Shown in pieces: positions 11,260-61,486 of a stretch of DNA of 64,000 nt. Below the pieces are notes generated by a model that was not told the origin of the DNA, made no database searches, and saw only the letters and a list, made by a program, of their open reading frames with translations. The stretch comes from Ceratopteris richardii (lineage: Eukaryota; Streptophyta; Polypodiopsida; Polypodiales; Pteridaceae): NCBI GenBank assembly GCA_020310875.1, contig MU260052.1:968001-1032000 (forward strand). The letters are read 5' to 3'. A program made the position numbers and the translations under genes. Position 1 is the first letter of the stretch. Every line of letters starts with the position of its first letter.

Positions 11260-12042
11260 GTCAGAGTAATATTAATTTTTAAAAGTGGATCATTGAAGAG
11301 ATGTTTGGGTATATGAGTTTTTATTTCGAATTGACTTTTAGTCCCTTTGTGCAACGCATTCAGAGGCCAACACTCATGGACTAAAGGAAAAAATATATGT
11401 ATACCGAAAACAAATTTTAATTAAATTATATTATAATAGTTATGCATGGCAATGAGATGGATAAAATTTTTGTACTCGAAAGAAAATTTAATAAATTAAT
11501 ATTGTAAAAATATTTATGCATGGAGTAAGAGTCGATTGAGGCAAAATGGCTTGATACAAAATTGAGAAAGACTTTTGTTCGAGCAAACTTCTGCTAAATC
11601 TGCGGGTTTTCCAGACATTGATGAAAGTGGATGGAGCATTTCGGATCCACGTGGAATGCTCAACTCACCAAGCTGGAAGTAAGGGTCTGCTGAACTGCTC
11701 TAGCTCATGGATGTATGTATCATCATGACCTCAGCCTGGTGGTCCAGGACGAGCCTAAAGTTTACTTACTTAGCCTTACAGGTTGCTTGCCTTTCTCTTT
11801 CCTCTTCTTCACAGATTCTCTGATTTTCATCAAAGGAAAGCAACACAGGCTTCTTATTCAGGTCGAACCAGAGCTTTCTCCCAAATCGTGCTGCGTACAG
11901 ATCGCCTTTCGTTAGATCTACCAACTGGAATATTCTTTTGCGGAGGGATTGCACGGCGATCCTTGTTCGTTTTTGATTTACATTTATTTCTTTCCTTCAT
12001 TTGGCCTAGATTGTCGGTTTTCCAGTCAAAGGAGCTTCATAC
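11260..12042 (+). promoter_or_regulatory. EXO84 upstream region and 5' UTR (not resolved)
   Basis: Between the last repeat and the EXO84 start codon lies about 0.8 kb of sequence without transposon motifs. The part nearest the gene (11770-12042) is pyrimidine-rich (CCTTTCTCTTTCCTCTTCTT near 11790), as plant 5' UTRs often are. The transcription start and any TATA box cannot be fixed from sequence alone. Confidence 0.35.
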
Positions 12043-49704
<37,662 letters not shown>

Positions 49705-50671
49705 ATGTGAGCAATTAAATTTCAAAAGTCGTTTTTCTGCACTGCTGAGAAATGGAGATGGATGAGATATGCAGTCTCTATTATAATACTTGGTGGAGGT
49801 GATTTTTGAGGAGTATATTATCTAACATTCGTCCTTCTCTCTGGTCAAATTTGCAACTGATCAGAATGGCTAACTTCCTTTTTCTGCAAGGTACTATCTT
49901 TTTCTAATTTATGAAGTTAGGACTTCAAAGTAATAATCATGATCCTTTTTAAGCATTTCAATGGAAATAGTCTTGAAATTCTTGTTAGGTTGGGAGTTCA
50001 GTAGTACGATGAAGTTGCCATCTTTTAAAGGAACTGAAATCTGAACTCAAGGCCATCTTCCCTTAGGAGGTTCTTTGTGAAGTAGATAGGTTGCACACTT
50101 TTATTTTTAATCGTAATCAAACTATCCTATCACCTTTGTTTCCTTTCCCTGTCATGTTAAAGAGGGTGATTCCTATTCTTCTTGTCTTGAGAAGAGTGAG
50201 GTATCTCAAGTCAAAATGCATATAGATAAATCACGGTAAAAAATGTTCATCTCCAATTGCAATCTCGGAGTTGTTCTTATGTTATAGTGAAATTTCTTGT
50301 TATCCATAAGATAGATGCCTTAGCAATATCAGCCACATTGTACCGATGGTTTTAATGTCTGAAAAAACGAATCATGTTATCCATCCTAGTTGTTTTATAT
50401 TCAAGAAAAATAATGCCATCTGGTTCTCCAATCAAGCTGTAAATGTTTGTCTTTATGCTTCTGAGAAATAAGAAAAGACATTCTACACATATACCAATTT
50501 GACGAGTCAATGTAGATGCGGGTTGTTAGTATAGACTACATAATTCTTGTTGTCTGATGTTACTGTATGTATCACATCACGAACTGTACCTTGTGAGAAA
50601 CAAAAAATGGTACAAAAGAAAGAGGAGTTTTTGTGGATGTGAACCCTTTGAATGAACAGTATTGATATAGG
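49705..50671 (+). other. EXO84 3' UTR and flank
   Basis: AT-rich sequence after the stop codon. The polyadenylation site is not fixed; no other gene was recognised here. Confidence 0.5.
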
Positions 50672-51480
50672 GTTTGGCATGGTGGAAATTTATGCAATAA
50701 CATGACAAAGGAGGAGCTTAGGAGCACAACACAATAATATCAGCAAGTGTTGAATATACAAAGATAAGAATCTTGTTAGGATTATAGGCCTATATACAAG
50801 CTTGGACAAAAACCTTCTGCAGAGGGAAAAAAGTGCCCATGTAGAATTAAGTGTGTAATTACACATCACTACCATATTGTACAAGCAAATCCATCCCAGG
50901 GAGTGATGTAGTGAGCTAAGACCTAGAAGTCATGTATAAAGAATTTCCAATGTCTGTGAACCCCAACAGGGAGTAAGCCCAAAGCTTTGCAAATAGCTTC
51001 AAGTTTCTCACATGGTAGAGCCTTTATGAAAATGTGTCCATAAAGATAATGCACCTTAATGTGCTTTGTGTGAGCATTGTTTTCGAAACTTTTGATGCAC
51101 TTTGACTTCATTTGAAGATGGTGGATTGTCCAACATCTAAATCAATCGTAAGGCATATGAGCCACACCCACATCAATATTTTTGAAATATTCTCTATATC
51201 AGCCTCACAATTAGAAGTGGCCATGATAGGTTGCATCTTTCGAAACCAAGATATGCAAAAGCCAGTTGGTCACACTTGAGTTTCATAGCAAGGGAACCGA
51301 TATGAATTTGAAGCATGCAAATTTCGGTGGTGGCTCTTGAGATCAAAACAATTTTTGGGCTGCTGTTCTTTAAACATCTTTGAACATCACATCTTTGAAC
51401 ATCTGTAGGGTTATGCTCAGCTACATGTCGTCTTTCTTCAGTGCCACCCATTAGATATTGCTAATTCTGAATTTTCAAAG
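50672..51480 (-). mobile_element. Copia family I fragment: pol end plus LTR, decayed
   Basis: This aligns with 62953-63620 in the same direction. The LTR part spans about 50672-50885 (GAGGGAAAAAAGTGCC shared), then a purine tract (as CCATCCCAGGGAG on plus), then a heavily decayed RNase H end, such as KALPCEKLEAICKALGLLP on the minus strand near 51030-50970. It is diverged and coding potential is gone. Confidence 0.75.
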
Positions 51481-53449
51481 GTTGATAGCAGCCTCTTCAT
51501 TATCCCAATTCGATAATTCATATCAGCTATCACTTGTTGCTGAGCTTAGTCTCTTCTTCTTTGATATGAATCCGAAGATTTAGGTGTGAGATTACCTCTA
51601 TTTCTGAATGTTCTTACTTAAGATGTTGTCTCACTTGGTTCAATGTAGCTTTTTCCCTGTTATGTTGATTGGATCTCTAACACTGCTGATGGAGGATATA
51701 TGGTTTCCAACTCGCAGCAAATGGTGAATGAACCCTCCCAAGATGATTGGTTCTGTTGATACAGGCAACTTCAACTGCAATTTTCTTGTTTTTGGCAAAT
51801 ATAATTGAGGTGAGATTTTGTATCCTCCTATTAGGTTTTATAACCTTTCAAATGAGCCCTTTTGAGCTCTTATTGGATCAGGTTAGCTGTTGCAAATTGC
51901 TGTAGTGAGATTGAGTACCTTGCCTAGACAGTGAATGTGCAGTACATAGGTTTAGGGATTTAATCACTACTCACAGCAGGCAGAAGATATGAACGTGAGC
52001 TTTTGGTCAATCAAAGTAAGCTTAATAAACCTTAGTATGAGTATAAGAATGCTACTATTGTTTGCTGCAGTACAGAGAAATAGAGTGCACAAGGTGACAA
52101 TTTACAGATAATCACTATGGAAAGAGATAGACTTTGGGTTATGAATCTATGTTCAAGATGATCGGATAATATTCCGTGAATAGAGGACTTTTGTCCTTCC
52201 ATCCCTAGCATGTGGAAACGAATTGAAGAAATTTAGACTCACCAATAAGTACGGGAAGCTTTGGATATGCATGGTATGCATATACCTACAGAGAAAGAAA
52301 TGTTAGTATCAGATAGCATGAAAAATAGAAATCTAACCAAACTTAAAGATATGGTAGCCATGGCTCCTAATATAGCGGTCCACCTTAGAATGTGTATGCA
52401 GCATTTTGCCTTTCTGGGCAGTAGTTAATCCTTGCTCTCACATGATTGATGCTTACTCACATACCCATTCCTTCACTTATTTGATGAGATACCCAGTGGA
52501 TACGGTTGTTGTGACTCTTCACCTTCCAAAGAGTCTCTAGGTGCTCCATCATGTCAGGATCAATCAAGTATTCAACTGTGAATTTCTATTCTTGCATTTT
52601 TTTTAACCGTTTTTGCACCTTTGAAACTGTTATCATCTCCTTTTGTCTATCATTTCTCAACTCCAAGCTTTTAGGCTTGCTTGGGCTCGAAGGCTAGAAA
52701 AATTTCAATTGATTTTAACCCAACATTGGTTTCTATGCCATTTTCAAGCTCTTCCTTCTATCGAATCCTTTTCACTGACCTCGATTGCTACTTGATTTTA
52801 CTACCTGTCCTTTCTTTCTACCAAATAAATATCTAACATCTTTTAGCTTCAGGCAAGGAGCTTCTTGCTTCAGCCTCTTCTCCTTCTATTTGCTATTGCA
52901 AAGTGTCCCCCCCTCTCCCCTTCCCTTTCCCCCTTCAATCTTTTATTATTCCAAATGGTTGTCTTCCTTGAGGGAAGAATGTTGTCGAAGCATGTGCATG
53001 TGCACATAATTTTGTCATTTTGAGATTGATACAAATCGGTTTGTGCAGTGTACCTTCGAAAACCAAACGTTGGGGATCCATTTATGGTGTATTAGCTTGC
53101 TTTAGTAGCTGATGGGAGCTACGTTACACAACTTACTGTTTTGAAATTTGGGGGGATTTCTGGTTGGAAACATATGACAATTATTGTTTTTAGGGATAGT
53201 ATGCGCAGTATATCAAGTATGTGTTAATTTGGAACACCTATCTTCTATATACACGATGTCCTAGTCTGTTTATTTGAGCCTGTTCAGGTGGTTGTATGTT
53301 TTAAAAAAAAAAAGGGCTGTACGTGGGGATCACTTTTATAACCACAATGAACGTGAAGTGCAAAGATACACATTCAAATTATTAGTGAAATGATAATGTA
53401 GGATGTCGATCATTTTATATTTTATTATTTTTTTGCTTACTACTATATA

Positions 53450-53461
<12 letters not shown>
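51481..53461. other. Unassigned intergenic sequence
   Basis: AT-rich sequence without recognisable coding motifs or transposon ends on either strand; a few short frames are not supported. Confidence 0.4.
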
Positions 53462-53602
<141 letters not shown>

Positions 53603-55130
53603 ATTATTTTTTTCTTGATAATAATTTGAAGAACTTATGCTCATGGTGAGATGCATCATCTTTGTCTGCAGGCTTTGCCAACAGCTCTTGTGCACGTAGA
53701 TGGAGTCAGGCTCAGCAGGAAAAACAGAATGCAACTCGTTGTACCATATTATGATACGGGCTTCTTAAGTTGCTCTTTTAGTTTTTGCCATCAGTTTGTA
53801 AATTCTTTCCCCTGATATTGAAAGGGGCTTTGAGTTTGTTTATATTTATTTTTCTTGATTTGGAGAGTTAGGAGAGGAGAAACAGTCATTATAGATTCTA
53901 ATTTTGCATCTACCTGTCTTTTCCATGTATAAGATTCTTGAATGGCTATGGAGCCAGCTCTGGTAACGTTCATAAAACAGGAAGCCACCTTTTGTTTTGC
54001 TTGCAAGCAAAAATCATGTATTTTAAAGCATCTTGGGGAGAAATCAGTTAATGCCACTTTGATGAATCAAAATTGATACATTATTCTATGATGGAGGTTT
54101 GTGAGGAGGATCCCATTTCTATCAAGTGTAATCGTGATTGCTGTCCGTAACTTGTAACTCGTACTCGCTAACTTTCATCAGTTATGTTCTTTTCTACTTA
54201 TCACTTGTCAATGAAGAGTTCGCTGTAATATATAATGCTTCAACGATTCCCTTGTTTCCAAAAGACAGTTGCTGAGTTGATTGAAAACGTTCTTCCTATT
54301 TAAAGCAAGTTTGTCAGGAAACTCAGTGCGTGAAGTCGTCTTCATAAATCATATGGAACATGCTTCTTGAATGTTCCTGTCATTGTTGAAGAGCTGATGG
54401 CTGTTGATTTTTAACAATGGATTTGGCAGGTAATTTGGAATACGGGACATCGTGGAGGCACTAGCTTTTGTGTGATTGTGAAACCAAAGCAACAGGTGTT
54501 TCTGAAGACATCAATCATGGGATGTTCTTGATTTCTTAATTTGCAGAATGAGGTACAAACTCTCAATGCCAAAACTTTATGACATCATTATGTTAAAATG
54601 TGCTCGTGTTGCCAAAGTTACTGAATTCTTTGGAATGTCCTTCTGGAAAAATTATAATTGAATTACTGGGAAAAAGGTTAGAATTGAAATAATATTCATG
54701 TTCGCTATCATGTAACAAGCTTATATTTGATTCTTCATCACGAAGATGCAATACGCTGATCCATGGATGGTCTTAAGTATTGAACATTTCATTTGAGTAT
54801 TGTTGTCTTTGTGACAACTCTAAAATAATCATTTATGCGAAATTGATTTCTGCTAATGTTTGTAAGTCTGATGGAGAGAAATATAGCTGCTCATTATTCT
54901 AGATCCAATCACGAAGAAGCCGAGTCAGAACATGACATATCTGCAAATATTAACTGGAAAATACCATCCTTTTATATTCGAAGATGGGTGGTCCTTGCCC
55001 CTAGGAAATGTATCAACATCTATTCAACACGATCCATAGTATGCTGAATAATCAATGCATCTCACGGGTGTTTACATATCTTCATCTTTATGGCTGAATA
55101 TTTGAGCTAACATTTTCACTCTCTCTCTGT
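53603..55130. other. Unassigned intergenic sequence
   Basis: No gene supported. A CTGCAG|GCTTTGCC site near 53672 looks like a splice acceptor and could belong to a spliced 3' UTR or noncoding RNA, but this is weak. Confidence 0.3.
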
Positions 55131-55139
55131 CCCTTTCAC

Positions 55140-55475
<336 letters not shown>

Positions 55476-55902
55476 GGCCAATGTGGGATTTCATATCAAA
55501 GATATTGAGCCCAATCATTATCTTCAGTTTGAGAGTTGGATGCTCAAGATCAAAATGGTGATAAAGACAAAGTTTGAATACTTTCTTTGATATGAAAGGC
55601 TTTAGATACATCAGTTAGATTAAAGGAAACTCCTTAGGGTGCTTATTTTCTGTTGTATATAAATTCCTATCATTTGATAGTCTCTCCAGTATCATGGGTG
55701 ATGTAATAGACTATTTCCTCATCATCTCTATTTGTGACATGGTATTCTATGAACTATCCATGACAATATTGTTCAAGATCTCTTTCCAAATGCCCACATA
55801 TATATCTTGTTTCATGAAATGGAGGAAATATGAATGATATCATCAAAAAATCAAACAACGATCTGTTAGCATGAGGCTTTTAAAATTGTTAGTACCTTGA
55901 TT

Positions 55903-57136
55903 GGTTGCAAATTTTTTAGTACATACAAGAGAGATGTCATGAATTGATAGATGAACCAGGTCTCTATTTTGAATGATGTTCATGATAGAAGTATTATCTG
56001 ATTTATCTTGATGGCATTACCTTCTCAATTGTAAGTGTTGTAAAGTGCTGATCCTTTTGTGTAAAACAAGTTATCTTATGAAAAAGAAATTGGATGCTTC
56101 CGAGAAGTTAATCATTGGTCCTAAATGAACTATTTATTTGATGCTTTTTTCTTACTGATTTGTGTGGGTGAGTGGGAGAAAAGAATCTTAATTCAAACTT
56201 TCTCGTGTTAAAAAATGTAGCAACGATAGGACATGATGAAAGGCTTAATGAAGATCAAGATAGTGTTTTAACATTTCCAACATACAACATGATATGATAT
56301 GAGCTCAGGCAAGCTCCAATTTTGTGATTGCGTCAACAATACTATCTACACTCCATTTAACTCTTCCAATCTTGCCCTTTTTTAATCTTCAAATGGGTGT
56401 TGATTTTGTGTGAATGGTTGACCTCACCATTGCATTCAAGGAAATCAAAACCCCTTATTTGACTATGCATATGCCTTGATCCAAAGCTTGTTCTCTAGGG
56501 CATGCACAAAGGAGGGGAGGAGAAGAGGATCTTTTTTCTTAATTTTTAAAATTTGTTTTAGTTTTGTTATGTGAGGCATGTGCCAATGAGGAGGGAAGAG
56601 GAAGAGGAGATTTTTGTTTTCAAAGTTTTACCTTGCCAATGTGAACCGCATCTTTTATTGCCTTCCCTTTAGAAATTTATGAAAGTCAAATATTTTGAGC
56701 AAGAAACTTATTGGAGCCATATTTAGAGTTTGAAAATGTTTCATTAACATGAAACCTGAGAGGTTTTGAGGTTTTGACATGTTCTAATTGCATTAGCCCA
56801 GTCAAATTGTCGGAATTCATTAGAGATTGTGAGATATGACCCTTTGACACTATTTTTGGAGGGTTTTGAGTCTCAACATTATCTAAATGGGAAGATGAGG
56901 AGGATAGGGAAGGGGATGAGCAAGATCCCTATGGTAAAACCTAAAGTCAATAGAATTACACTTGAAATTATTCAATGGCATGGTATATTGATGTAGACTC
57001 ATCTCATAAGCCATTGAAAAAAACAAACTATAAGCTATTACAAGGTTTGAGAAAGAAACAATTATGGGAAGTCACCATCAAGAAGAGGCACATGGGAAGG
57101 AGAAAGAGAAAGTTTAGCAACGAACACAAATAGGAC
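55903..57136. repeat. Direct duplication, copy 1 (1.23 kb)
   Basis: Starts GGTTGCAAATTTTTTAGTAC and ends CAAATAGGAC. It is repeated at 57856-59093 with scattered substitutions and a few indels. No coding motif was recognised. The 0.7-kb spacer (57137-57855) is unassigned; copies plus spacer could be the LTRs and interior of an unknown non-autonomous element. Confidence 0.85.
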
Positions 57137-57855
57137 CCAACTATCAGGATGATAAAGAGGTAGAAAGATTGATATTAATAAGGAGACCCCCATGGAGAAG
57201 AGGCAAAGAAGAGAGAGCTTTCCATATCGTCTTAAGCATAGTATCTATATATCTTCTGAACTTGGATTACACAACTTTAGAGCCACTTTTGCATGCTTAA
57301 GAGCACAAAGAAGGAACTTGATACCACACTACACAATGTCAATGCTACCCTATTGCATATCTTTATGACCTTCATACAATAGAAGACTAGAAGCATATTA
57401 TACTGCACGCCTTTAGAGCCATTATCATATTGCATACCTTCCAAGTCATTGCAATATCTTTAGACCATTGAAGGGACATCTTTACCCACCTTAAGGAAGA
57501 AAGAAACTCATGGGGACAGGAGAAACCATTATTGGAGAGAATCTTGATGAGACTTTCTTTTTTTTTTTTACTTTTCTTTTTTCTTTCTTTTCTTTTTGAA
57601 ATGTAATACTTTATACTTCAATTAAGATTTGTAATCCTTGATCCTTAGGATATTGATTGTGGGTAGAAACTCTCCCTTTCAATTTTCCAACTACACAACT
57701 CCCATAAGAATCATTCCCACTACTCTAATATATTTAGAGAGATGAAAATTTTGAGGTTTGTTGTTGCATCTAAAATAGAAGCACCAAAGAGCTTTTGCAA
57801 ACAATCTTGGGCCTCAATTGGCCATCATGAATGCTTGTCCATGACTCTTGCATGA

Positions 57856-59093
57856 GGTTGCAAATTTTTTAGTACATACAAGAGAGATGTCATGAATTGA
57901 TAGATGAACAAGGTCTCTATTTTGAATGATGTTCATGATAGAAGTATTATCTGATGTATCTTGACGACATTACCTTCTCAATTGTAAGTGTTGTAAAGTG
58001 TCGATCCTTTTGTGTAAAACAAGTTATCTTATGAAAAAGAAATTGGGTGCTTCCAAGCAGTTAATCATTGGTCCTAAATGAACTATTTATCTCGATGCTT
58101 TTTCTTACTGATTTGTGTGGGTGAGTGGGAGAAAAGAATCTTAATTCTACCAAAGTTTAGTAACAAACTTTCTCGGGTTAAGAAAATGTAGCAACGATAG
58201 GACACGATGAAAGGCTTAATGAAGATCAAGATAGTGATTTAACATTTCCAACATACAACATGATATGATATGAGCTGAGGCAACCTCCAATTTTGTGATT
58301 ACGTCAACAACACTATCTACACTCCATTTAACTCTTCCAATCTTGTCCTTGTTTAATCTTCAAATGGGTGTTGATTTTGTGTGAATGGTTAATCTCACCA
58401 TTGCATTCAAGGAAATCAAAACCCCTTATTTGACTATGCATATGCCTTGATCCAAAGCTTGTTCTCTAGGGCATGCACAAAGAAGGGGAGGAGAAGAGGA
58501 TTTTTTTTTCTTAATTTTTATATTTGTTTTAGTTTTGTTATGTGAGGCATGTGCACATGAGGAGGGAAGAGGAAGAAGAGATTTTTGTTTTCAGAGTTTT
58601 ACCTTGCCAATGTGAATCACATCTTTTATTGCCTCCCTCTAGAATTTTATGAAAGTCAAATATTTTGAGCAAGAAACGTATTGGAGCCATATTTAGAGTT
58701 TGAAAATGTTTCATTAACATGATTCCTGATTTGACATGTTCTAATTGCATTAGCCCACTCAAAATGTCGGAGTTCATTAGAGATTGTGAGATATGACCCT
58801 TTGACACTATTTTTGGAGGGTTTTGAGTCTCAACATTGTCTGAATGGGAAGACGAGGAGGATAGGGAAGAGGATGAGCAAGATCCCTATGGTAAAACCTA
58901 AAGTCAATAGAATTACACATGAAATTATTCAATGGCATGGTATATTGATGTAGACTCATCTCATAAGCCATTGAAAAAAACAAACTATAAGCTATTACAA
59001 GGTTTGGGAAAGAAACAATTGTGAGAAATCACCATCAAGAAGAGGCACATGGGGAGGAGAAAGAGAAAGTTTAGCAACGAACACAAATAGGAC
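57856..59093. repeat. Direct duplication, copy 2 (1.24 kb)
   Basis: Same start and end as copy 1, with an extra CTACCAAAGTTTAGTAACAA segment near 58148 and a shorter version near 58725. The similarity stops exactly at 59093, where the Gypsy LTR begins, so that element inserted at this point. Confidence 0.85.
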
Positions 59094-59618
59094 TGTTGGC
59101 AGTAGCCAAAGGCACATATGACGAGGAAGCATGTGAAGGAAGACTACAAAGATTCGTGGGGAGCCGAGGAGTTCTCGAGTTTGAGGAGCTTAAGTAGAAC
59201 AAGCATACCAATTTTGGTTATTTTTAGATCTCGTTTAGACCTTCAAATAGTGCTTAGAACCTATTTTTTAATTATGCTGGACACTAGATGTGAAATTGAT
59301 CAAAACTAGTCTAAAAACTACAAATAGAGCTAGAGAGCTCATTTTTGAGGTCAGCTTGTATGAGTGGAGAAGAGCTTAGAGCTATTTTGAGCTTGTAAGA
59401 GTGTTCTTGAGTAATAGAATCTACTTTCAACCTTCCATTGTGTCTTGCTTGTCTCTTTCTTGTGTGTGTGTATGTGTGTGTGCATCTCCATGCTTCTCAC
59501 CTTCACTCTCACTACATCTCGCGTTCACGATCTTCATATCACTCCTATCTCTTCCACGGATTGACATTGAGGGGGTGGAGCTTCTTAATGTGGTGCTTAC
59601 CATTGAGTTAGAACAACA
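59094..59618 (+). repeat. 5' LTR of Gypsy element D
   Basis: This 525-bp LTR has TG...CA ends. It starts at the break in the duplicated sequence and ends 7 bases before the primer site. A short CT/GT-rich stretch lies near 59452-59480. Confidence 0.8.
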
Positions 59619-59625
59619 CCAAATT

Positions 59626-59643
59626 TGGCACCGTTGCCGGGGA
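59626..59643 (+). other. Primer binding site (Asp-tRNA type)
   Basis: TGGCACCGTTGCCGGGGA matches the plant Asp-tRNA 3' complement TGGCGCCGTTGCCGGGGA with one G-to-A change at a CpG. Confidence 0.88.
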
Positions 59644-60102
59644 TCAAGTCTAGGATGAATGCGTGATGGTAAGAGTATAGCAAGAAGTTGCATTGGAAGG
59701 TAAAATTTCAGTTATTGTTGTTTTTAAGTAGTTGTGTTTTTCATCTCCTCTACACTCCTCCACCACCGCATCATCTTCTTCCACTCCAAAGAAATAAAAA
59801 ATTTCACCATATCCACCCATTCTCCTCATTTCCCTCATTTGCACATGCGAGAGAGAGAGAGCTTTTGTGCTTGTTTGTGCATGTGTGTTTTTGAGTTTTC
59901 TTGCAGGTACAGTCTTCCAGAACAACAGGAAAGCTTCCAAAAGGTGAGAAAATCAACTTTCTATCAAATCTGCCATAGGTGTCAAACTATAGCGATGGTC
60001 TGACAAGTTCGACATTTTCGGTAAGCGTGTATAGCACGGTGTAGGCGACACTTGCACACACATGAATCCACAACCGCTTTCCAAAAATTCTTAGTTTGGT
60101 GG

Positions 60103-60645
60103 ACCATTGGGACGGGTTCACGCCATCGCGATTGTGGCACACCATCGCGATTGGCTCACGCCATCACGACGGCTCAGGCAAACCATTGCAACGGTCTCAT
60201 ACCAGCGCGACGGTTCACTTGAACCATTGCAACAGTCACTGACCATCACGACAATCCCATCGACCCCATGCCATCGCGATGACTCACTTGCAACATGTCA
60301 ATTCAGGCCATAGCGACGATACTAGGTATGCCATCGTGACGCTTCAATTCCAGACCATCGTGATTGACTCAAGCCATCACGCCTCGTGACCATCAGGACG
60401 GGCTCACACCATCGCGATGGTTGCGTCGACCGTTGACCATCACGACGGGCTCACGCCATCGTGATTGCTCGCTAGCCAGACCATCGCGACCGCTCATTTT
60501 GGACCATCGCAATGCTTCACACTCATGGGGCATCGTGATGCTTCACACTCACGGACCATCACAACGGTTCCAGACCATCGTGATCGTCCACTTAGACCAT
60601 TGCGACGGTCCCAGACCATCGCGATTATCTCAGACCATCACGATT
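60103..60645. repeat. Array of palindromic ACCATCGCGAYGG motifs in the Gypsy leader
   Basis: By eye there are 25 copies of an (A/G)CCATCGCGA(C/T)GG-like motif, spaced 16-37 bp (most often 19), with the linkers much less conserved. One copy (60408-60421) is the perfect 14-bp palindrome ACCATCGCGATGGT. Seven copies keep the CGCG core, 15 differ there only by C-to-T or G-to-A changes (CACG, CGTG, TGCA, TGCG, CGCA, CACA), and three have other changes. It is noncoding and lies between the primer site and gag. Confidence 0.88.
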
Positions 60646-61486
60646 GTCCACTTAAAATGCCAAATCTAGGGTTTGATTTTTTAGGCTATTTTGAGGCTAT
60701 TTTGAGTGAATTTCAAATCATTAGTGCACATTGGAGACCCCTTAGCTCTTATTTAGAGAAAAACTTGTCTGTTCATTTTTACCCCTGAGAGCCTGAACGT
60801 CCATAACTTTTTCATTCGAAGTCCATTTTTTGGGCTCTAGGGCTCGTTAAAAAGCTCTTTTCGAGTTCTACGCGAGCACAAATGTTTTTTTCAAGAATAA
60901 CATGTATATATTTAGGTACGACAAATTGAGGTTGACCCATTTGTGGGACTAGGAAAGGAAGGGGGCACCTGAAGATATTTTCCAAGGGAAGGGACCCATA
61001 AAGGTGTATATATCAAAGTGCTTGATCATCAATTTAAGAAGTGATCTAAACATTGGATTTGACAGGTCTAGCAAGGAGCTATCCAAGGGAAATCAAAGCA
61101 AGGGAGGTGAAGACCGCAAGGCTTGGGAAGTGCAACTTCTTGGGCATCAAGGCCATCAAAGAAGCTGATTCGAGGTTGGAAGAATACTCAACCCCCTTAG
61201 TCAATTATTAGCTTAGGCTAAACGTCTAGCATTGTGGATTATATTATGACGACGATAGGAACACATCAAGTCCAAGAGACTTAAAATTTTCAAGTCCAAA
61301 AGCAAAATAAAAGCGTGCTATACGAAAAACCTAAAGGAAAGAACTTAAGTATGACGGAACGAGAACTCAAAAGTACAACGGAAAGTTGACTCTTGATGCG
61401 TACATTGAGACAAGACAAGAATATCAAGGATTTAAAAACGAAACAAGCAATTAAGAACAAAGAAACATTGACGATTAGAGTGTGTA

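Noticed and set aside
53660..53720. Alternative terminal exon for EXO84 after AG|GCTTTGCC
   Set aside because: It would splice in phase from exon 6 but gives only a short tail ending at a stop and loses the conserved LPENEWF and Ser-rich end; resemblance to exon 7 is limited to a few bases.
60103..60645. CRISPR-like look of regularly spaced short repeats
   Set aside because: The repeats are only 13-14 bp and degenerate, the spacers are uneven and related to one another, there are no cas genes, and the host is a plant.
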